This document shows positions 46,526-57,888 of a stretch of 64,000 bases of DNA, one piece after another (positions within the stretch are counted from its first letter, which is position 1; every line of letters starts with the position of its first letter). Both the position numbers and the translations under genes were made by a program. The notes beneath the pieces are model-generated. The model was given only the letters and a program-made list of their open reading frames with translations. It did not search any database and was not told the DNA's origin. Location of the stretch: assembly GCA_900074885.1 (NCBI GenBank), contig FJUW01000004.1:3198578-3262577 (forward strand), given 5' to 3'. The stretch is from Rhynchosporium graminicola (taxonomy: Eukaryota > Ascomycota > Leotiomycetes > Helotiales > Ploettnerulaceae).

Positions 46526-48208
46526 ATGATAGACTCAGAACCAAAAGCATGCGGCAGTACATGCGTCAACGATTTCACAGAAAAGGTTCAAGGCGATCTT
46601 AAGCTATTAGATGTCGAGCATAGCATAAAGCCGCCCAACACTCTGGCAACATCGAATTTCGGCCTCACAGCAGAACATGATAATGCCGAGTTCATCGTAT
46701 GGTGGGACGATCCAGGAAGTCCTGAAAATCCAATAAACTGGTCAGCGCTGAAGAAATGGGGAAATATCTGTACCATCTCGATGATCAGTTTCATTGTGTA
46801 AGTATCCCGAGATTCCCAATTCTCGAAAAAAAAAAAAAAAGTTTTGACTCTCAACAGTCCACTCGTATCGTCGATGCTAGCACCCGGCGTCCCACTCGCC
46901 ATGCAAGAATTTCAGACCGCGTCCAAGACATTCGCTACATTCGTCGTCTCCATCTTCGTTCTCGGTTTCGCGGTTGGATCCCTAATCCTCCCACCCCTAA
47001 GTGAGATATATGGCCGCACGATCATCTACCACGTAACAAACATTCTGTTTCTTGGATTCACGATCATGTGTTCACTTTCGCAAAACCAGGCTATGCTTTT
47101 AACTGCGAGATTTTTATCTGGCTTCGTCGGTGTAGCGACCATTACGATAGGTTCGGGTACCATTGCGGATATCATGCCGAGAGAGAAGAGAGGAAAAGCT
47201 GTTTCGGTGTGGAGTATTGGGACGTTGCTTGGTCCGACTGTTGGGCCTGTTATTGGTGGATATGTGGCCGAAGCATTGGGATGGAGGTGGATTTTCTGGA
47301 GTATTTCGATCGTGGTAAGTAAATTTCCCCACTGGGGCTGTTGAAATGCATAATGTTACTGACTCGTTGGATAGATTGGTGGAGTGACAATTTTGGCTTT
47401 TGCGGTCTTGCAAGAAACATATCCACCAGTCTTACTCGAGCGAAAAGCCGCGAAACTTCGCAAAGAGACCGGAAATCCCGGATACAGATCGAAACTTGCC
47501 TCGAACCTCACACCCCAAGAAATATTCCGAACTAGCATTTTTCGACCGCTAAAATTACTCACCTGCTATCCCATCGTCACAATCTTATGTATCTACGTTG
47601 CCGTCCTCTACGGAACCCTGTACCTCCTCTTCGCAACCTTTTCTTTCCTCTTCCGAGAAGAATACGGATATTCAACATCAGCTACCGGTCTCGTATTCAT
47701 AGCTGGTGGCATCGGTACCTTTATAGGCTTAGCATACGTCGGACATTTCAGCGACAAGACACTCCAAAAGCGTGCCGTGGCCGGAAAGGCCATCACACCT
47801 GAAGATCGACTTCCTCTCATCACCACAATACCCGGTGCTCTGGCTTTTCCTATTGGTCTGTTTATGTATGGTTGGAGTGCAGAGAAGCATGTTCATTGGA
47901 TAGTGCCGCAGATAGGAACGGCTGTAACTGGGTTTGGCTCGATCATCATCTTTATAAGTATACAGACATATTTGATTGACGCGTTTGAAGAATATGCGGC
48001 TAGTGTTATTGGTGCCAATGCGGTGCTGAGAGGGACTGCTGGCGCTCTTATTCCGCTGGCTGGGCTGACTATGTATGATGGTCTTGGGTGGGGCTGGGGA
48101 AATAGTGTACTGGGTTTTGCTGCGTTGATTCTTGCTCCGTTGCCTTGGCTGTTGGGCTTTTACGGTGCTAGGATACGGCGTTTGAGACTTGTCAATGTCA
48201 AGCTGTAG
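46526..48208 (+). CDS. DHA1-type MFS drug/metabolite exporter
   Basis: Three exons (46526-46797, 46858-47314, 47375-48208) give 520 residues. The first intron holds a 15-A run just before its acceptor. The N-terminal tail is cytosolic and ends WWDDPGSPENPINWSALKKW, a standard signature of fungal 12-TM DHA1 transporters. Motif A reads GSLILPPLSEIYGRTIIY, and motif C reads TLLGPTVGPVIGGY, the antiporter signature. TM helices run through to the C-terminal GFAALILAPLPWLLGFYG. It is expected in the plasma membrane as a proton-driven exporter. Its position between a methyltransferase and an opine-dehydrogenase-like gene suggests export of a product of those enzymes, which is inference only. Confidence 0.93.
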
Positions 48209-48468
48209 AAATTTGATTAAATTTTGTAGTTTGATGGCAAAGGAAGATCGATTCTTCAGATTTTCGACCACATTTAGTAGTTGTGAAGGTAAATCCAGTC
48301 AAACTTGTATGAATAATGATTAATAAATTGCTTCTCTTCCCCAGAAATTTCTAGCAACAAAGCCTAGTGTTTTTGTGTTGCAGCAGCCTCTTACATGCAC
48401 CTTCTTGAAATGAATCTAGGACAGACGAACAAAGTTACCCCCAGCCTCATACCCAACTGTAAAAGCGT
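48209..48468. terminator. Convergent 3' region
   Basis: 260 bp between the stops of the plus-strand MFS gene and the minus-strand dehydrogenase. It is AT-rich and holds both transcript ends. Confidence 0.4.
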
Positions 48469-49551
48469 TCATTGCACGTCTTTCACACCAAACCTCTCAA
48501 TCAGCTCGTCCCTCTCCATGCCCTCCAAATTTAAATTCCTCAAATTCCTCCCCTCTCTCATAAAATCGGTCCCCGTAGCCATGCTCGCCAAACCCACCAC
48601 ACTTGCTACAGCATTCGCCTCAACACCTAATATGCTGGCCATTCCAAACCAAGCAACCAATAGATCCGGTACATCTTCCGTTACATTCCGATTCTCGATC
48701 TGCATCGGCGCCTTCAACATCTTGTGCGGTTCGGAATTCCTTGCTAAATCTACTAGATCCGTATAGTGGGCGCTGTAACATTTGTTAGAAGTCTCGATCA
48801 CACCGTCAAGTTTGAAACCGAACACGGCCCCGATTTCGAGGCGCACTTTATCGACTGCAAGAATAGCCTTTGCAACGGAACGCGTGAGTCCGTCGCAGTA
48901 GATCAGGAATTCTCCCGGGGTGCTCTCGATACGGCCGGCGTTCATGAGAATCATGAGGGGGTGAAAGACACCATTGATATTCGAAAGAGACACTTCAACG
49001 ACATTGTGACACCATTGTAATCTCTGCGAGAAAATCCGCTGGATCTTGGCCTTGAAATTGGGTGTTATGTCGACGTGTTGATTTAGTGCTGCAATGGATA
49101 TGGATGCTTTTTTGCCGAAGACTGTTAATTCTCCATCGTCGTTCATACGACATGAATAAGGCGAGATATTCGTTTCGAGAATATGTCCTATTTTTACCTC
49201 TGCGTCGGCTATCAGGGAGAATAGATTTCCAGGTACGGCGATGATGGTGTGCTGATGTAAAGCGAAGTTCTTGAGTTCATTTAGGACTGTTCTTTGGCCT
49301 GTGGACGGAACAGTTAAGATGATTATCTTGGAGAATTCGACCACCTCGCGGATGCAGAATGTGATGCGAAGGAAGGTATTCCCTCTGATTGCTCCGCTGC
49401 ACTTGAGATGGCCTCTTGATATGACGTTTTTGGCGTGCCGTGGATGGGATGGGTGGGAGTATATCAATACGCTTACTCCGCGCGAGGAGAGATCAGCAGC
49501 GAGCGCGAATCCTGCTGGTCCGGCGCCCACTATGCATACTTTGAGTTGCAT
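48469..49551 (-). CDS. Octopine/nopaline (opine) dehydrogenase-like enzyme
   Basis: Single exon, 360 residues. MQLKVCIVGAGPAGFALAAD is a Rossmann NAD(P)-binding start (GxGxxG-type). IIILTVPSTGQ and HTIIAVPGNLFSL are family-specific blocks. The C-terminal helical catalytic domain has FHPLMILMNAGRIEST with the conserved His-Pro and Asn, then GLTRSVAKAILAVDKVRLEI and DLVDLARNSEPHK. Opine dehydrogenases reductively couple an amino acid to a 2-oxo acid. The family is mainly known from bacteria and marine invertebrates, and fungal members are poorly described. There is no signal peptide. It converges on the MFS exporter gene. The exact substrates cannot be read from sequence, and a Ketopantoate-reductase-like role is the main alternative. 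Confidence 0.88.
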   Translation of the reverse strand: MQLKVCIVGAGPAGFALAADLSSRGVSVLIYSHPSHPRHAKNVISRGHLKCSGAIRGNTFLRITFCIREVVEFSKIIILTVPSTGQRTVLNELKNFALHQHTIIAVPGNLFSLIADAEVKIGHILETNISPYSCRMNDDGELTVFGKKASISIAALNQHVDITPNFKAKIQRIFSQRLQWCHNVVEVSLSNINGVFHPLMILMNAGRIESTPGEFLIYCDGLTRSVAKAILAVDKVRLEIGAVFGFKLDGVIETSNKCYSAHYTDLVDLARNSEPHKMLKAPMQIENRNVTEDVPDLLVAWFGMASILGVEANAVASVVGLASMATGTDFMREGRNLRNLNLEGMERDELIERFGVKDVQ

Positions 49552-52500
49552 TTCATTGATAGACCGTGAGTAGACTTGTGTCTTGAGAGTGAATCGTCGT
49601 TATCTTGAAGACATGAAGTGTTTCAAAAACAAACTATTGTATATTACCAAGAAAAGGCTTCATCGACAAGTGAGAGTCCTCGGCGGGCTGTCCCATGCGT
49701 CGAATACCAGTATGTAGTGGTACGTAAGGTACCAGGTAATACCCAAAGCTTCAAGAACATGGAAGACCGAATCGTTTGCCCACAGAAGCATGTCAAATCC
49801 AGACGCTTGTGGTAGCGGCGATCGGACCTCCATCTCGATTCTCGAATGTCGGAACCCCCCAGACTAAAACCACCCAAACAACGCCACATCTGCGCGCGCA
49901 AACTCGTAACTAAACAGAGGAGATCAGATGACTACGGACGGGTTTTTGAGCAAGTTTCAAGCTAATATCAGATATATCCTGATCAGGAGCCAACAGCGAC
50001 ACCTGTCTCTCAGCTGTATGCAGCAGGTGCCAAGACCGAACTTACACTACTTGAGCAAGTTTGCTCCCTCTTCGTGCGTGTGCTACAGCACAGCGTAATT
50101 CTATAGCGCGGTGGCGTGCGGATGAGACCGGATACAGGCGTAAATAGATATATCACTGCATGCGTGTCAACGGACTCTAACGCACTCGAATTGCCTCGCA
50201 GTTCATGCAGACAAGGGCGCATTTGGTACCTTTCTCCGAGGAATTTGCTAGATGGATTTTGCGAAATCTTAAGGGATACTTTAGAGTTATCAAGATGACC
50301 CGGAAATTAGCTTCGCGAGTCTAGCTAGATTTAATGTTTCTTACGAAAGACCCTGAGAGGCACATCGTAGGTTTGGATTTCGTATTCCATAGTTTCGAAG
50401 GCCAGTATCACCTACGTGCCTGGAAAATATGTGTAGAGATCTAGAAGATTCGGGATCAGGAGGCATATGACAAGGAGAGGGAAGCCATTAGATTAAGCAT
50501 ACACATTGCCAAGTATCTAGTGTGAACAGATACCAAATATTTGTTCTTTCTGCCCTGTACGAAGTATATCTGATTTTTTAAGCCTTGACTTCTTCGGTTA
50601 TCTAAGTAAACTCAAGGCGGAGCGAGTACCAAAAGTGGTGAGGTCGATTCCTACTATTATTAGAGTCACAACTTAAAGCAATGTGAGGTTTTAAATTCTG
50701 AAAGTTAATAGGCTATAGATAAATAAAGCGAGGTCGGAGTGCCCGAAACCCAGTACATAATCAGATTAAATAATCCTACGCATTATTAGACAACCCAGAC
50801 GACTACAAACCTTGAATTGAAACCCGGAATTTCACGAAAATCTTCTATCAAACAGTCACATCTAGATTCAGATTTCAAGCTTTCGAAAAGACAACTCTGA
50901 AGGCCTGAAGCACTCTTAGACACATAGCAAGACCCACACAGCAGACACCACTCAAAAGGAAGGACATGCAAACGGCAAGATAATATCTACGATCTCTTTC
51001 CCTCCTATCACCATAATTCGAACAGACCAGCCAAGCTCCCTTTCATTTTCTTCCACATCATCAATTTCCAAAGCGAGAACTCGAAGAACACTCCTAATAT
51101 CCCAGCCTACTACAAGCAAGACCAAGAACCATGTACATATCAGATAATTCTCAAAACGCCATTGAATTCTTCGGATGGAGATCAGATCTTGAGGGGCTAA
51201 TCTCCCGGATTGACCTTGTCTCGTTTTACATACATACAAATCTTTTGACTTGCACAGACCTCATGTGCTGCAGGGCATAAACGAAACCTCTCGATAATGT
51301 CTATTACCTCCGACTGATCAATATCTGCAACTAGCCAACAAGCAGTAAATGGAAGGGTCAATTAATGTCCTCTTAGCTAAGGTAGAAGCGGAGACTTTAG
51401 CTAATCGGACGTAATGTTAACACCTGATAATTCTCAAAGGAAGCAGTGGTAATAGAGAGGACCTCGAACTGCGAGGGATGACAATTTAGTTGGCAAAAAG
51501 TATACTAGGAGAGATAGACGTAGATTTTGATCCCTTCAACAGCTGAAAAGTAGACCACCAGTCACCTGATAATGATTTATTTGTTTACGAGAAGGTCATG
51601 TAAATAACCCTACGCTTCTCACCGGATACTTCTGTTATAATCTATAATTTAATCCTGAAAACTATAGTGTATAGTTCTGTAAAGATATTGCGTTTTTATA
51701 TAAAACTAGATGCACAGGAAATAATTAGGACGATCTGTTACAGATAGTTAATTATATATATATATATATATATATAGTTTTTTTTCCTCGTGTACGGAAG
51801 TATAAAATACAGTGGAGGGACGGTACGAAGTATTTAAAATTCTGATATGTGACTCTCTCCGACATACTAATAGCGTATTACAAGTTAGTCGAATACTCTG
51901 AGCAATTCTGAGTCGAGTTGACTTACGTACGCTAAGTATACTTCCGAGTTGACTGGAGTATAACCCCACACTCAGCCCCCGACTCATCTCAACTCGACTC
52001 AAATATAACGCTATATACCAACCGGAGTCTCCAATTTGTCATCATCTGTGTGAGAGAAAGACTTAGCTGATAGGAGATACGGAGATACTATCAGCTAATT
52101 TATATCAGATGTTGGTCAATCGGAGGTAATAGATGAATCCATCTGAAACTTCACACTTTTAGTCAGAAAAGGCTTTGCAATATCTGTATCTACATAAGCA
52201 AATATACAGACAAAGAACCACCTCAACTACTTAAAGACTATTCAACTCTCACACCTCTATCCTCTCTCTATCTACAACCCTTCATGAACTAATCCCAAAT
52301 CCCAAATCATTCACACATACGCAAACATTCCCATCTTATCAAGCTCAATCTCAACACCCAACATTTAACACCCACTACCCATGCACTACCTATTCCCAGT
52401 ACTTAATTAGCAATTTCACTAACTCGGAATTTACGTTCCTTCATTCACGTTCCTTTATACTATCTATCTTACTTCACCACACCGTCTAAGCTTTCGAACT

Positions 52501-53972
52501 TCAAAAGTGGAAATAAGTCCTAGTACGCAGGATAGAATAGATAGATAGAAAAGAAAGAGGGATAAGCAGGTACATAAAACAGGCGCCCAGCCGCAAGCAA
52601 TTCCTTCCTTCAAATTTCCGCGTTGAACTTCACACTACACTACCCTAGCTTCCCTCGCCTCGTCCTATCTCATCTCATCATCCACCCACCCACTAGCTTC
52701 TCGTCCAATCTCACCTCGTCCCATCACACCCCATCCTATCCCATCTCACAGACAAGCACAGATATCAAATAAACAACCATCAAGCGAAGGTCTCTAGACG
52801 GTCCGCCCAACATGAATCTCCAAGAAGTATCAACAGGACATCATCACCAGGAGTCGTTTCTCTACAAGTTCCTCACTTTCTTTCAAGAAGAACGATTCAA
52901 ATCCGACCCCCTTCGATCACCTAGGTAACAAGCAGTAAATACCTGAAGCCACCCCCCTCACCAGAATATACTTTCACATCTATTGACCAATTCAACCGAA
53001 TCCCAACGGCAACGCATTTTAGATACCCTACACTATACCACGTATAAAACCGTCAGAACCGTCAGATCAGCCCCTGTACAAACCGATCCCATCACACACA
53101 AAGTGGAGAGTGCAACTACCCACCCACTAGATAGACAAGTCTTTCTCTTCCCGCCAAGCGTTCGAATCAAGATTGAGAAGGGGACGAGAGGGATTCCTCT
53201 AGCTGGGATCCGTCCTCCTCTGGTGATGGAGTCCTTCCTTCCTTCCCTTCCTTCCTTCTCTCTCTCGCACGATTCGGACTCGGAATTTTCCCTCTGATCG
53301 TCACTTGATCGTTCAGCGCTATTCGAATTTTCGCATGTCCCCCGGTCTTTGTCTCCAAGGTATCTTATCCTATCCTATCCCATTCAACACTATCTCATCT
53401 CGTCGCATCTCGTCTCGTCTCCCCCTCTCGGATTTCTGCACACTTCCCTTTCCTTCCCTTCACTTCCCTACCAACCCACCCCATCCCAACCCATCCCTCC
53501 CCCTAACAACCCTTCCAATAAGTCCAACAAAGCAATGAAAGGAAATCCTCTTACAAGGAATCACAGAGGGTCAAATCCGAGCTGTTCAGATTAAGCTGCA
53601 TTATCCAGTTCTCTCTCCAACTATCTGTATCATCCAATGTCCCCCGAGCCCCCAAAGCCTCCCATCACTTCGCCCTTCAGTCCAATGAACAGGCATCAAC
53701 TGCCACCCAACCAGCCCCTGGCCTACCTAGTTACCTACCGATCTATCTATGCAAGTTACAACAAGAAAGTGGAGATGTATGACCTATTCTATTCTATCGA
53801 TACGAGGGTGTCAGGCGAGGTAAGAATAGCCCCTAAAGCTGTCCAGCATCCTCCTATTTTCCAAGCATAGTAGCATCTACCCAAATACGTCACCACTCAT
53901 CCATAACCATAATCCTACGCAATACTACGGTGATAACAAGCAATCAATTCCAATCCCATCAGTCCTCAGCAA
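49552..53972. other. Long intergenic region, 4.4 kb
   Basis: No convincing gene. Minus-strand frames at 50786-50971 and 50952-51239 overlap and lack domains. From 52200 to 53640 the plus strand is strongly pyrimidine-rich with repeats of 'tatcc', 'ctcgt' and 'ccttcc', as in fungal leaders, yet no plus-strand gene follows. It may hold a non-coding transcript or the 3' end of the minus-strand gene at 53973. Confidence 0.45.
51753..51776. repeat. (TA)12 microsatellite
   Basis: An uninterrupted run of TA units in the AT-rich intergenic region. Confidence 0.9.
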
Positions 53973-56900
53973 TCAGATAAAAGACCCACCCACCTCACTC
54001 TGACTAACCATCCTCTTCCTCCTCGAGCTCAGAAAAAGATCCACCATTTTCTTACTCCCCATTGCTTGCGCCTCCCCCTCAGTGACACTAGCCCTCGGGT
54101 TTGGGCCCAGCAATCCCGCTCCCTCAACACCATAGACATCTTCCTCAGCATCTCTGAACCTCTCCGATCCACCAGTACCCGGACCCGTCGGAGTTCGATA
54201 CCTCGAGTTTGTCGACGTGCTTCCGAATTGTCTCTCGACGGCTCCAGTAAGTCCACTGCCTGGACTGGCGGAGTAACCGGTGGAAGGACGACGGTGACGT
54301 TTGATGAGCTTGGCTGGAGTCTCGACACTCTTGATACTGGCTTTTGTGCTGTTGAGAGTGGTTTGAGAGGGATTGCGTTTGTGAAGGAGATTTCTACCGC
54401 TCATGCTGGAGTGTTTGATGGCAGAGTTGGGGGCACTAATGGTGCGGATTGTGTTGACTGTGCCTACTGAGCGAAGAGAGGATTTGGAATGCATTTGCCG
54501 AAGCGGAGATCGTTGTGGGATCGGAGGGGGCGGCGGTGGTGGAAGTGGAGGTGGAATCGGGATTAATGGAACACGAACATTGGTTGACTTTGGCTCCTCA
54601 ACCAGTGAAATGTTAGATCTATTTTTGAGTATAGGTCTAAGGATGGGAATTGGTTGCATGTTGAAAGTTGGAACTGATTGGATGTTGGGATTCTGCTGCT
54701 GAACCAGACCAAGTGGTTGTTTGATCGCGACAAGCTTAGTTGGCATGACTTCAACCTGAGTTGGCATGACTTCGGCTTCATCGTCGTTAATCTGTGCTGC
54801 CTCTCGAACATGTCCCTTCTGGAAAGATTTCGGCATGGTGGGGAAAGCATAGTTCACATATGAAGTGTTGGAATTTTCCTTGACCCTTTCAAGCTTCGCC
54901 ACTTCGGAGGACATCCACTTCTTCCACTCTACAGAGCTAGCTGAACTAGTAGCACGATGTCCGTTCCCGATCGGCATTGTGGGTCGGTATGTAGTCCGAT
55001 CGATGATAACGACATCCCCAGGGCCAGCCGGATTGTAGAAGGGCATATCTGCAACATCTCTATCAAGAACGAGAGAGACCGAGCTATGCGCAGCGAAAGG
55101 GGTTTGCCCGCTGGTTGTTCGCGAATAGATACTCTCGGAGTATGCTTTCCCAGGCACTTGCGGATTATTGACAGTTTCTGTCGAAACAGAAGGCTCAGAT
55201 GCCTGGTACAGCGGATTTCTCATTGGAGCAGCTTGACTTGGCAAGGGGATATCTGAAGATAGAATGACCGGGCTATAGTCACTCTCAGTCATAGCTCGAC
55301 GAAAAGGGCTCGTAGTTCTCGAGATCGTATGACTACTACCACCACCGAAGAAGGTGGATCTGGCTTCGCGTATGATTTTGGGGTGATGGATGATAGGCTC
55401 GTTGCGCTTAGCAGCTTCTTGAGGTGTGATTCTAGGGGCTTCTGGGACTGTGCGGTATGATGCTGCTGAGCTGCCGTGACGAGATAGAGCTGCGGGCGTT
55501 GGAAGTTTTATGTTGCGACCTGGCTGAGCCATTGGGATGTTTTCCTTGTTATTCGAAGCAGATTTAGGCGAGAACACATCATCTGCATGACGGCGTGGCT
55601 CCTGATTAAGATCGGCCGCGACCCACTGCTGTGTGTACGGGTCTACGTATCGATGTCCATCATGAAATGGCTGACCACCTTGATCGAACTTGTCATAACT
55701 GTCACTACTGCTGGTATTTCGAGAGCTCGGAGGGACCTGGCGAATAGTCGCCGGCGAGTGATTTATATATTGGCTGGAGATGCCGAAGTTCTCTACACTT
55801 GACTTATGCGTAGCCTCAAGCTTTGAGTTTGGACTGTTCTCATCCAGTCTTTTCATCAAGGCCGAATATACTCGTGCACTGTCCACTGCAGGCGCCGGGA
55901 TGTGTCCCGTACTCTTGCTTTGACGATGAACGACTGGATAAGCAGAGAACTGATTTGCAAGTCTAGCGCGTGAAAACGACGATGAGGGGACATGAGAGCC
56001 AATTTCGTTGATGATAGAGAGTCGTTGATGCTGCTCTTGGAGCTGTGTTTGGTTGAGTGGAGCGGCGACAGTATTGGCTCCGGCACTGGTCCAACTTGTG
56101 ACCCGCGATTTATCATCGCTGTCAAGACTTCTAACGCTCCCAGCATTAGACTTTAACTGCTGATTAGAGGCGATCGCATGGAGACTCGGGACTCTGGAAG
56201 TCACTCGCGATAGAGAAGCTTCATTCGGATGAGGAATATTGGCGAAAGTGTCATCGGCGGTTTTGTCATCGCCATTGTACTGACGAACATGTGTTTCTCG
56301 CGCATCGACCTGTTGGTTAGGAATTGTGACAGGATCTTCATCCTTACTACTTCGTCCGAATACCCTCTTCAACTTGTTTCTGATCGTTTTAGAAGCTTTG
56401 CGGGCAACGTCCTTTAATCCAGACTCTTTCGATGCGATGGCTTGGTTGCTTGAACCGACAGGGAGACCATAGCTGTTTGCGCTGCTTGCACGCAAGGATT
56501 TTCGAAAAGATTTGTCTTGCTGCTGTTTCTGGGCCTTGGCCCTGAAAAGAAATGATGGCTGTTCTCGGAGTCGCTGTTGCTCTGCGTCACGAAAAAACCG
56601 ATCCCGAGCGAGCTGAACTGCATTGTCATTTCGATCCGACTGTGTATGATCTCGCCGACCTTTGAGGAAGCTCATTGACTTGGGCGCCCTCAAGGCAGAC
56701 TGCTTTGGTTGTGTTGATGGTGTCTGCGAATATGAAGCAGCTGTTCGACCTCCCATATAAGAACTCTCTGGTCTATCCGGTGTACCATTTGTGTAGAAGA
56801 CACTAGGAGCCTTGAGGGGACTGAACATCGACTTCGATCGCCGAACACGTCGATATGAAGACGGCGTAGAAGCAATGTCGTCCTCGCGGGTATAATACTC

Positions 56901-57422
56901 ATCGAACGCGTCTTCCGTGACATATTGACTTACTGTTCCTCCTCTGATCGAGGCTTTGCCAATAGATGACGAGCGACTTGGAGGGCGATATGCGGCAGGG
57001 ACCGGGGCGTTTGTTGTGATAGCCATAGGGCGCAGGGTAGCATTGCTTAGCTTGTGCTGAAGGGGATTCTGTGTGGCTCTCGTCCCGAGCGATTGACTTC
57101 GATGGATGCCGGTTGGACCAACGAAGCGAACACTATGTTGTCTTTTGATGGCCGGATGATCGCCATTCTCATCCGTACTTGAATGTGGCGCCGATATGTA
57201 CCGATCAGGTTGCCTGGCGTTGGCAGTATTGCTTCTCGAGAGACCGCCGCCGCTGTGGCCCATATCAGCGCTCGTCCTCTCCCGAGCTCGTGCGAATGCT
57301 AACGTTGCTGCCGTATGTGCATGTTGACGAGCAAGCTTTGGATCAATAGAGTCATGCTTGCTTTGGACTGATGATGTTGATTTGCGCCTATCGAGTGCCT
57401 TCGAGCTGTTTCGTCGGTGCAT
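53973..57422 (-). CDS. Large Ser/Pro-rich disordered protein
   Basis: An intronless 1149-residue protein from MHRRNSSKALDRRKSTSSVQ. The opening is basic and serine-rich and runs into HAHTAATLAFARARER, a block that looks conserved. Basic Ser-rich patches follow (YRRVRRSKSMFSPLKAPS). A basic segment near residues 330-375 (DVARKASKTIRNKLKRVFGR) could form an amphipathic membrane- or partner-binding helix. A polyproline run (PIPPPLPPPPPPPIPQRSP) lies near residue 955, of the kind bound by SH3 or profilin domains. The end reads KKMVDLFLSSRRKRMVSQSE. No enzyme domain, signal or membrane helix was seen. It is likely a phosphorylated scaffold in cell polarity or cytoskeleton; that role is inference. 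Confidence 0.85.
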   Translation of the reverse strand: MHRRNSSKALDRRKSTSSVQSKHDSIDPKLARQHAHTAATLAFARARERTSADMGHSGGGLSRSNTANARQPDRYISAPHSSTDENGDHPAIKRQHSVRFVGPTGIHRSQSLGTRATQNPLQHKLSNATLRPMAITTNAPVPAAYRPPSRSSSIGKASIRGGTVSQYVTEDAFDEYYTREDDIASTPSSYRRVRRSKSMFSPLKAPSVFYTNGTPDRPESSYMGGRTAASYSQTPSTQPKQSALRAPKSMSFLKGRRDHTQSDRNDNAVQLARDRFFRDAEQQRLREQPSFLFRAKAQKQQQDKSFRKSLRASSANSYGLPVGSSNQAIASKESGLKDVARKASKTIRNKLKRVFGRSSKDEDPVTIPNQQVDARETHVRQYNGDDKTADDTFANIPHPNEASLSRVTSRVPSLHAIASNQQLKSNAGSVRSLDSDDKSRVTSWTSAGANTVAAPLNQTQLQEQHQRLSIINEIGSHVPSSSFSRARLANQFSAYPVVHRQSKSTGHIPAPAVDSARVYSALMKRLDENSPNSKLEATHKSSVENFGISSQYINHSPATIRQVPPSSRNTSSSDSYDKFDQGGQPFHDGHRYVDPYTQQWVAADLNQEPRRHADDVFSPKSASNNKENIPMAQPGRNIKLPTPAALSRHGSSAASYRTVPEAPRITPQEAAKRNEPIIHHPKIIREARSTFFGGGSSHTISRTTSPFRRAMTESDYSPVILSSDIPLPSQAAPMRNPLYQASEPSVSTETVNNPQVPGKAYSESIYSRTTSGQTPFAAHSSVSLVLDRDVADMPFYNPAGPGDVVIIDRTTYRPTMPIGNGHRATSSASSVEWKKWMSSEVAKLERVKENSNTSYVNYAFPTMPKSFQKGHVREAAQINDDEAEVMPTQVEVMPTKLVAIKQPLGLVQQQNPNIQSVPTFNMQPIPILRPILKNRSNISLVEEPKSTNVRVPLIPIPPPLPPPPPPPIPQRSPLRQMHSKSSLRSVGTVNTIRTISAPNSAIKHSSMSGRNLLHKRNPSQTTLNSTKASIKSVETPAKLIKRHRRPSTGYSASPGSGLTGAVERQFGSTSTNSRYRTPTGPGTGGSERFRDAEEDVYGVEGAGLLGPNPRASVTEGEAQAMGSKKMVDLFLSSRRKRMVSQSEVGGSFI

Positions 57423-57888
57423 CTTCGTGATGAAAGGCTCTCAGGAACGATCTTATTCAAATACTCGTAGAATGCGATACGGGTGGTGCTTGCGCTGCCG
57501 CATACATGTATTAACCAAAAGTGAGACCGCTCTATGAAGAAAGAATTCGTGCGACAAAGCATGAAATGCATGAGTCCACGACGGAGGAGAGTGCAAGGCT
57601 AGCTTGCATTGAGAGAAAGTCCGGGAAGGTGCCACCAACTACTTACTATACTGAATGTATCAACCTGTAAATCGAGCTTGAACATTCACACTTGACAATT
57701 GAAAAGATTGATATACAAATTCTCTATTGACTTGTTCCAATAGAAACTCCTAATGATCATGACGCAAGGAAACCATAATCAGCTCCAATCCATGCTCAAG
57801 GACAATAAGGAAAATCCGATGACACCTGTGTCCCAAATCCATGACCCGATCGTCGTGTATATCTTCTTCATCATGTCGACGAATTCAC
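57423..57888. promoter_or_regulatory. Upstream region of the disordered-protein gene
   Basis: 466 bp that contains the promoter of the minus-strand 1149-residue protein and the 3' end of the next minus-strand gene. No specific site was identified. Confidence 0.4.

Noticed and set aside
50620..50660. tRNA-like T-arm phrase 'ggtcgattcc'
   Set aside because: No matching acceptor, D or anticodon stems could be folded around it.
50952..51239. Minus-strand frame with a hydrophobic run (YLICTWFLVLLVVGW)
   Set aside because: It overlaps another frame, lacks a homologous pattern and sits in repeat-poor intergenic DNA. One hydrophobic run is not enough.
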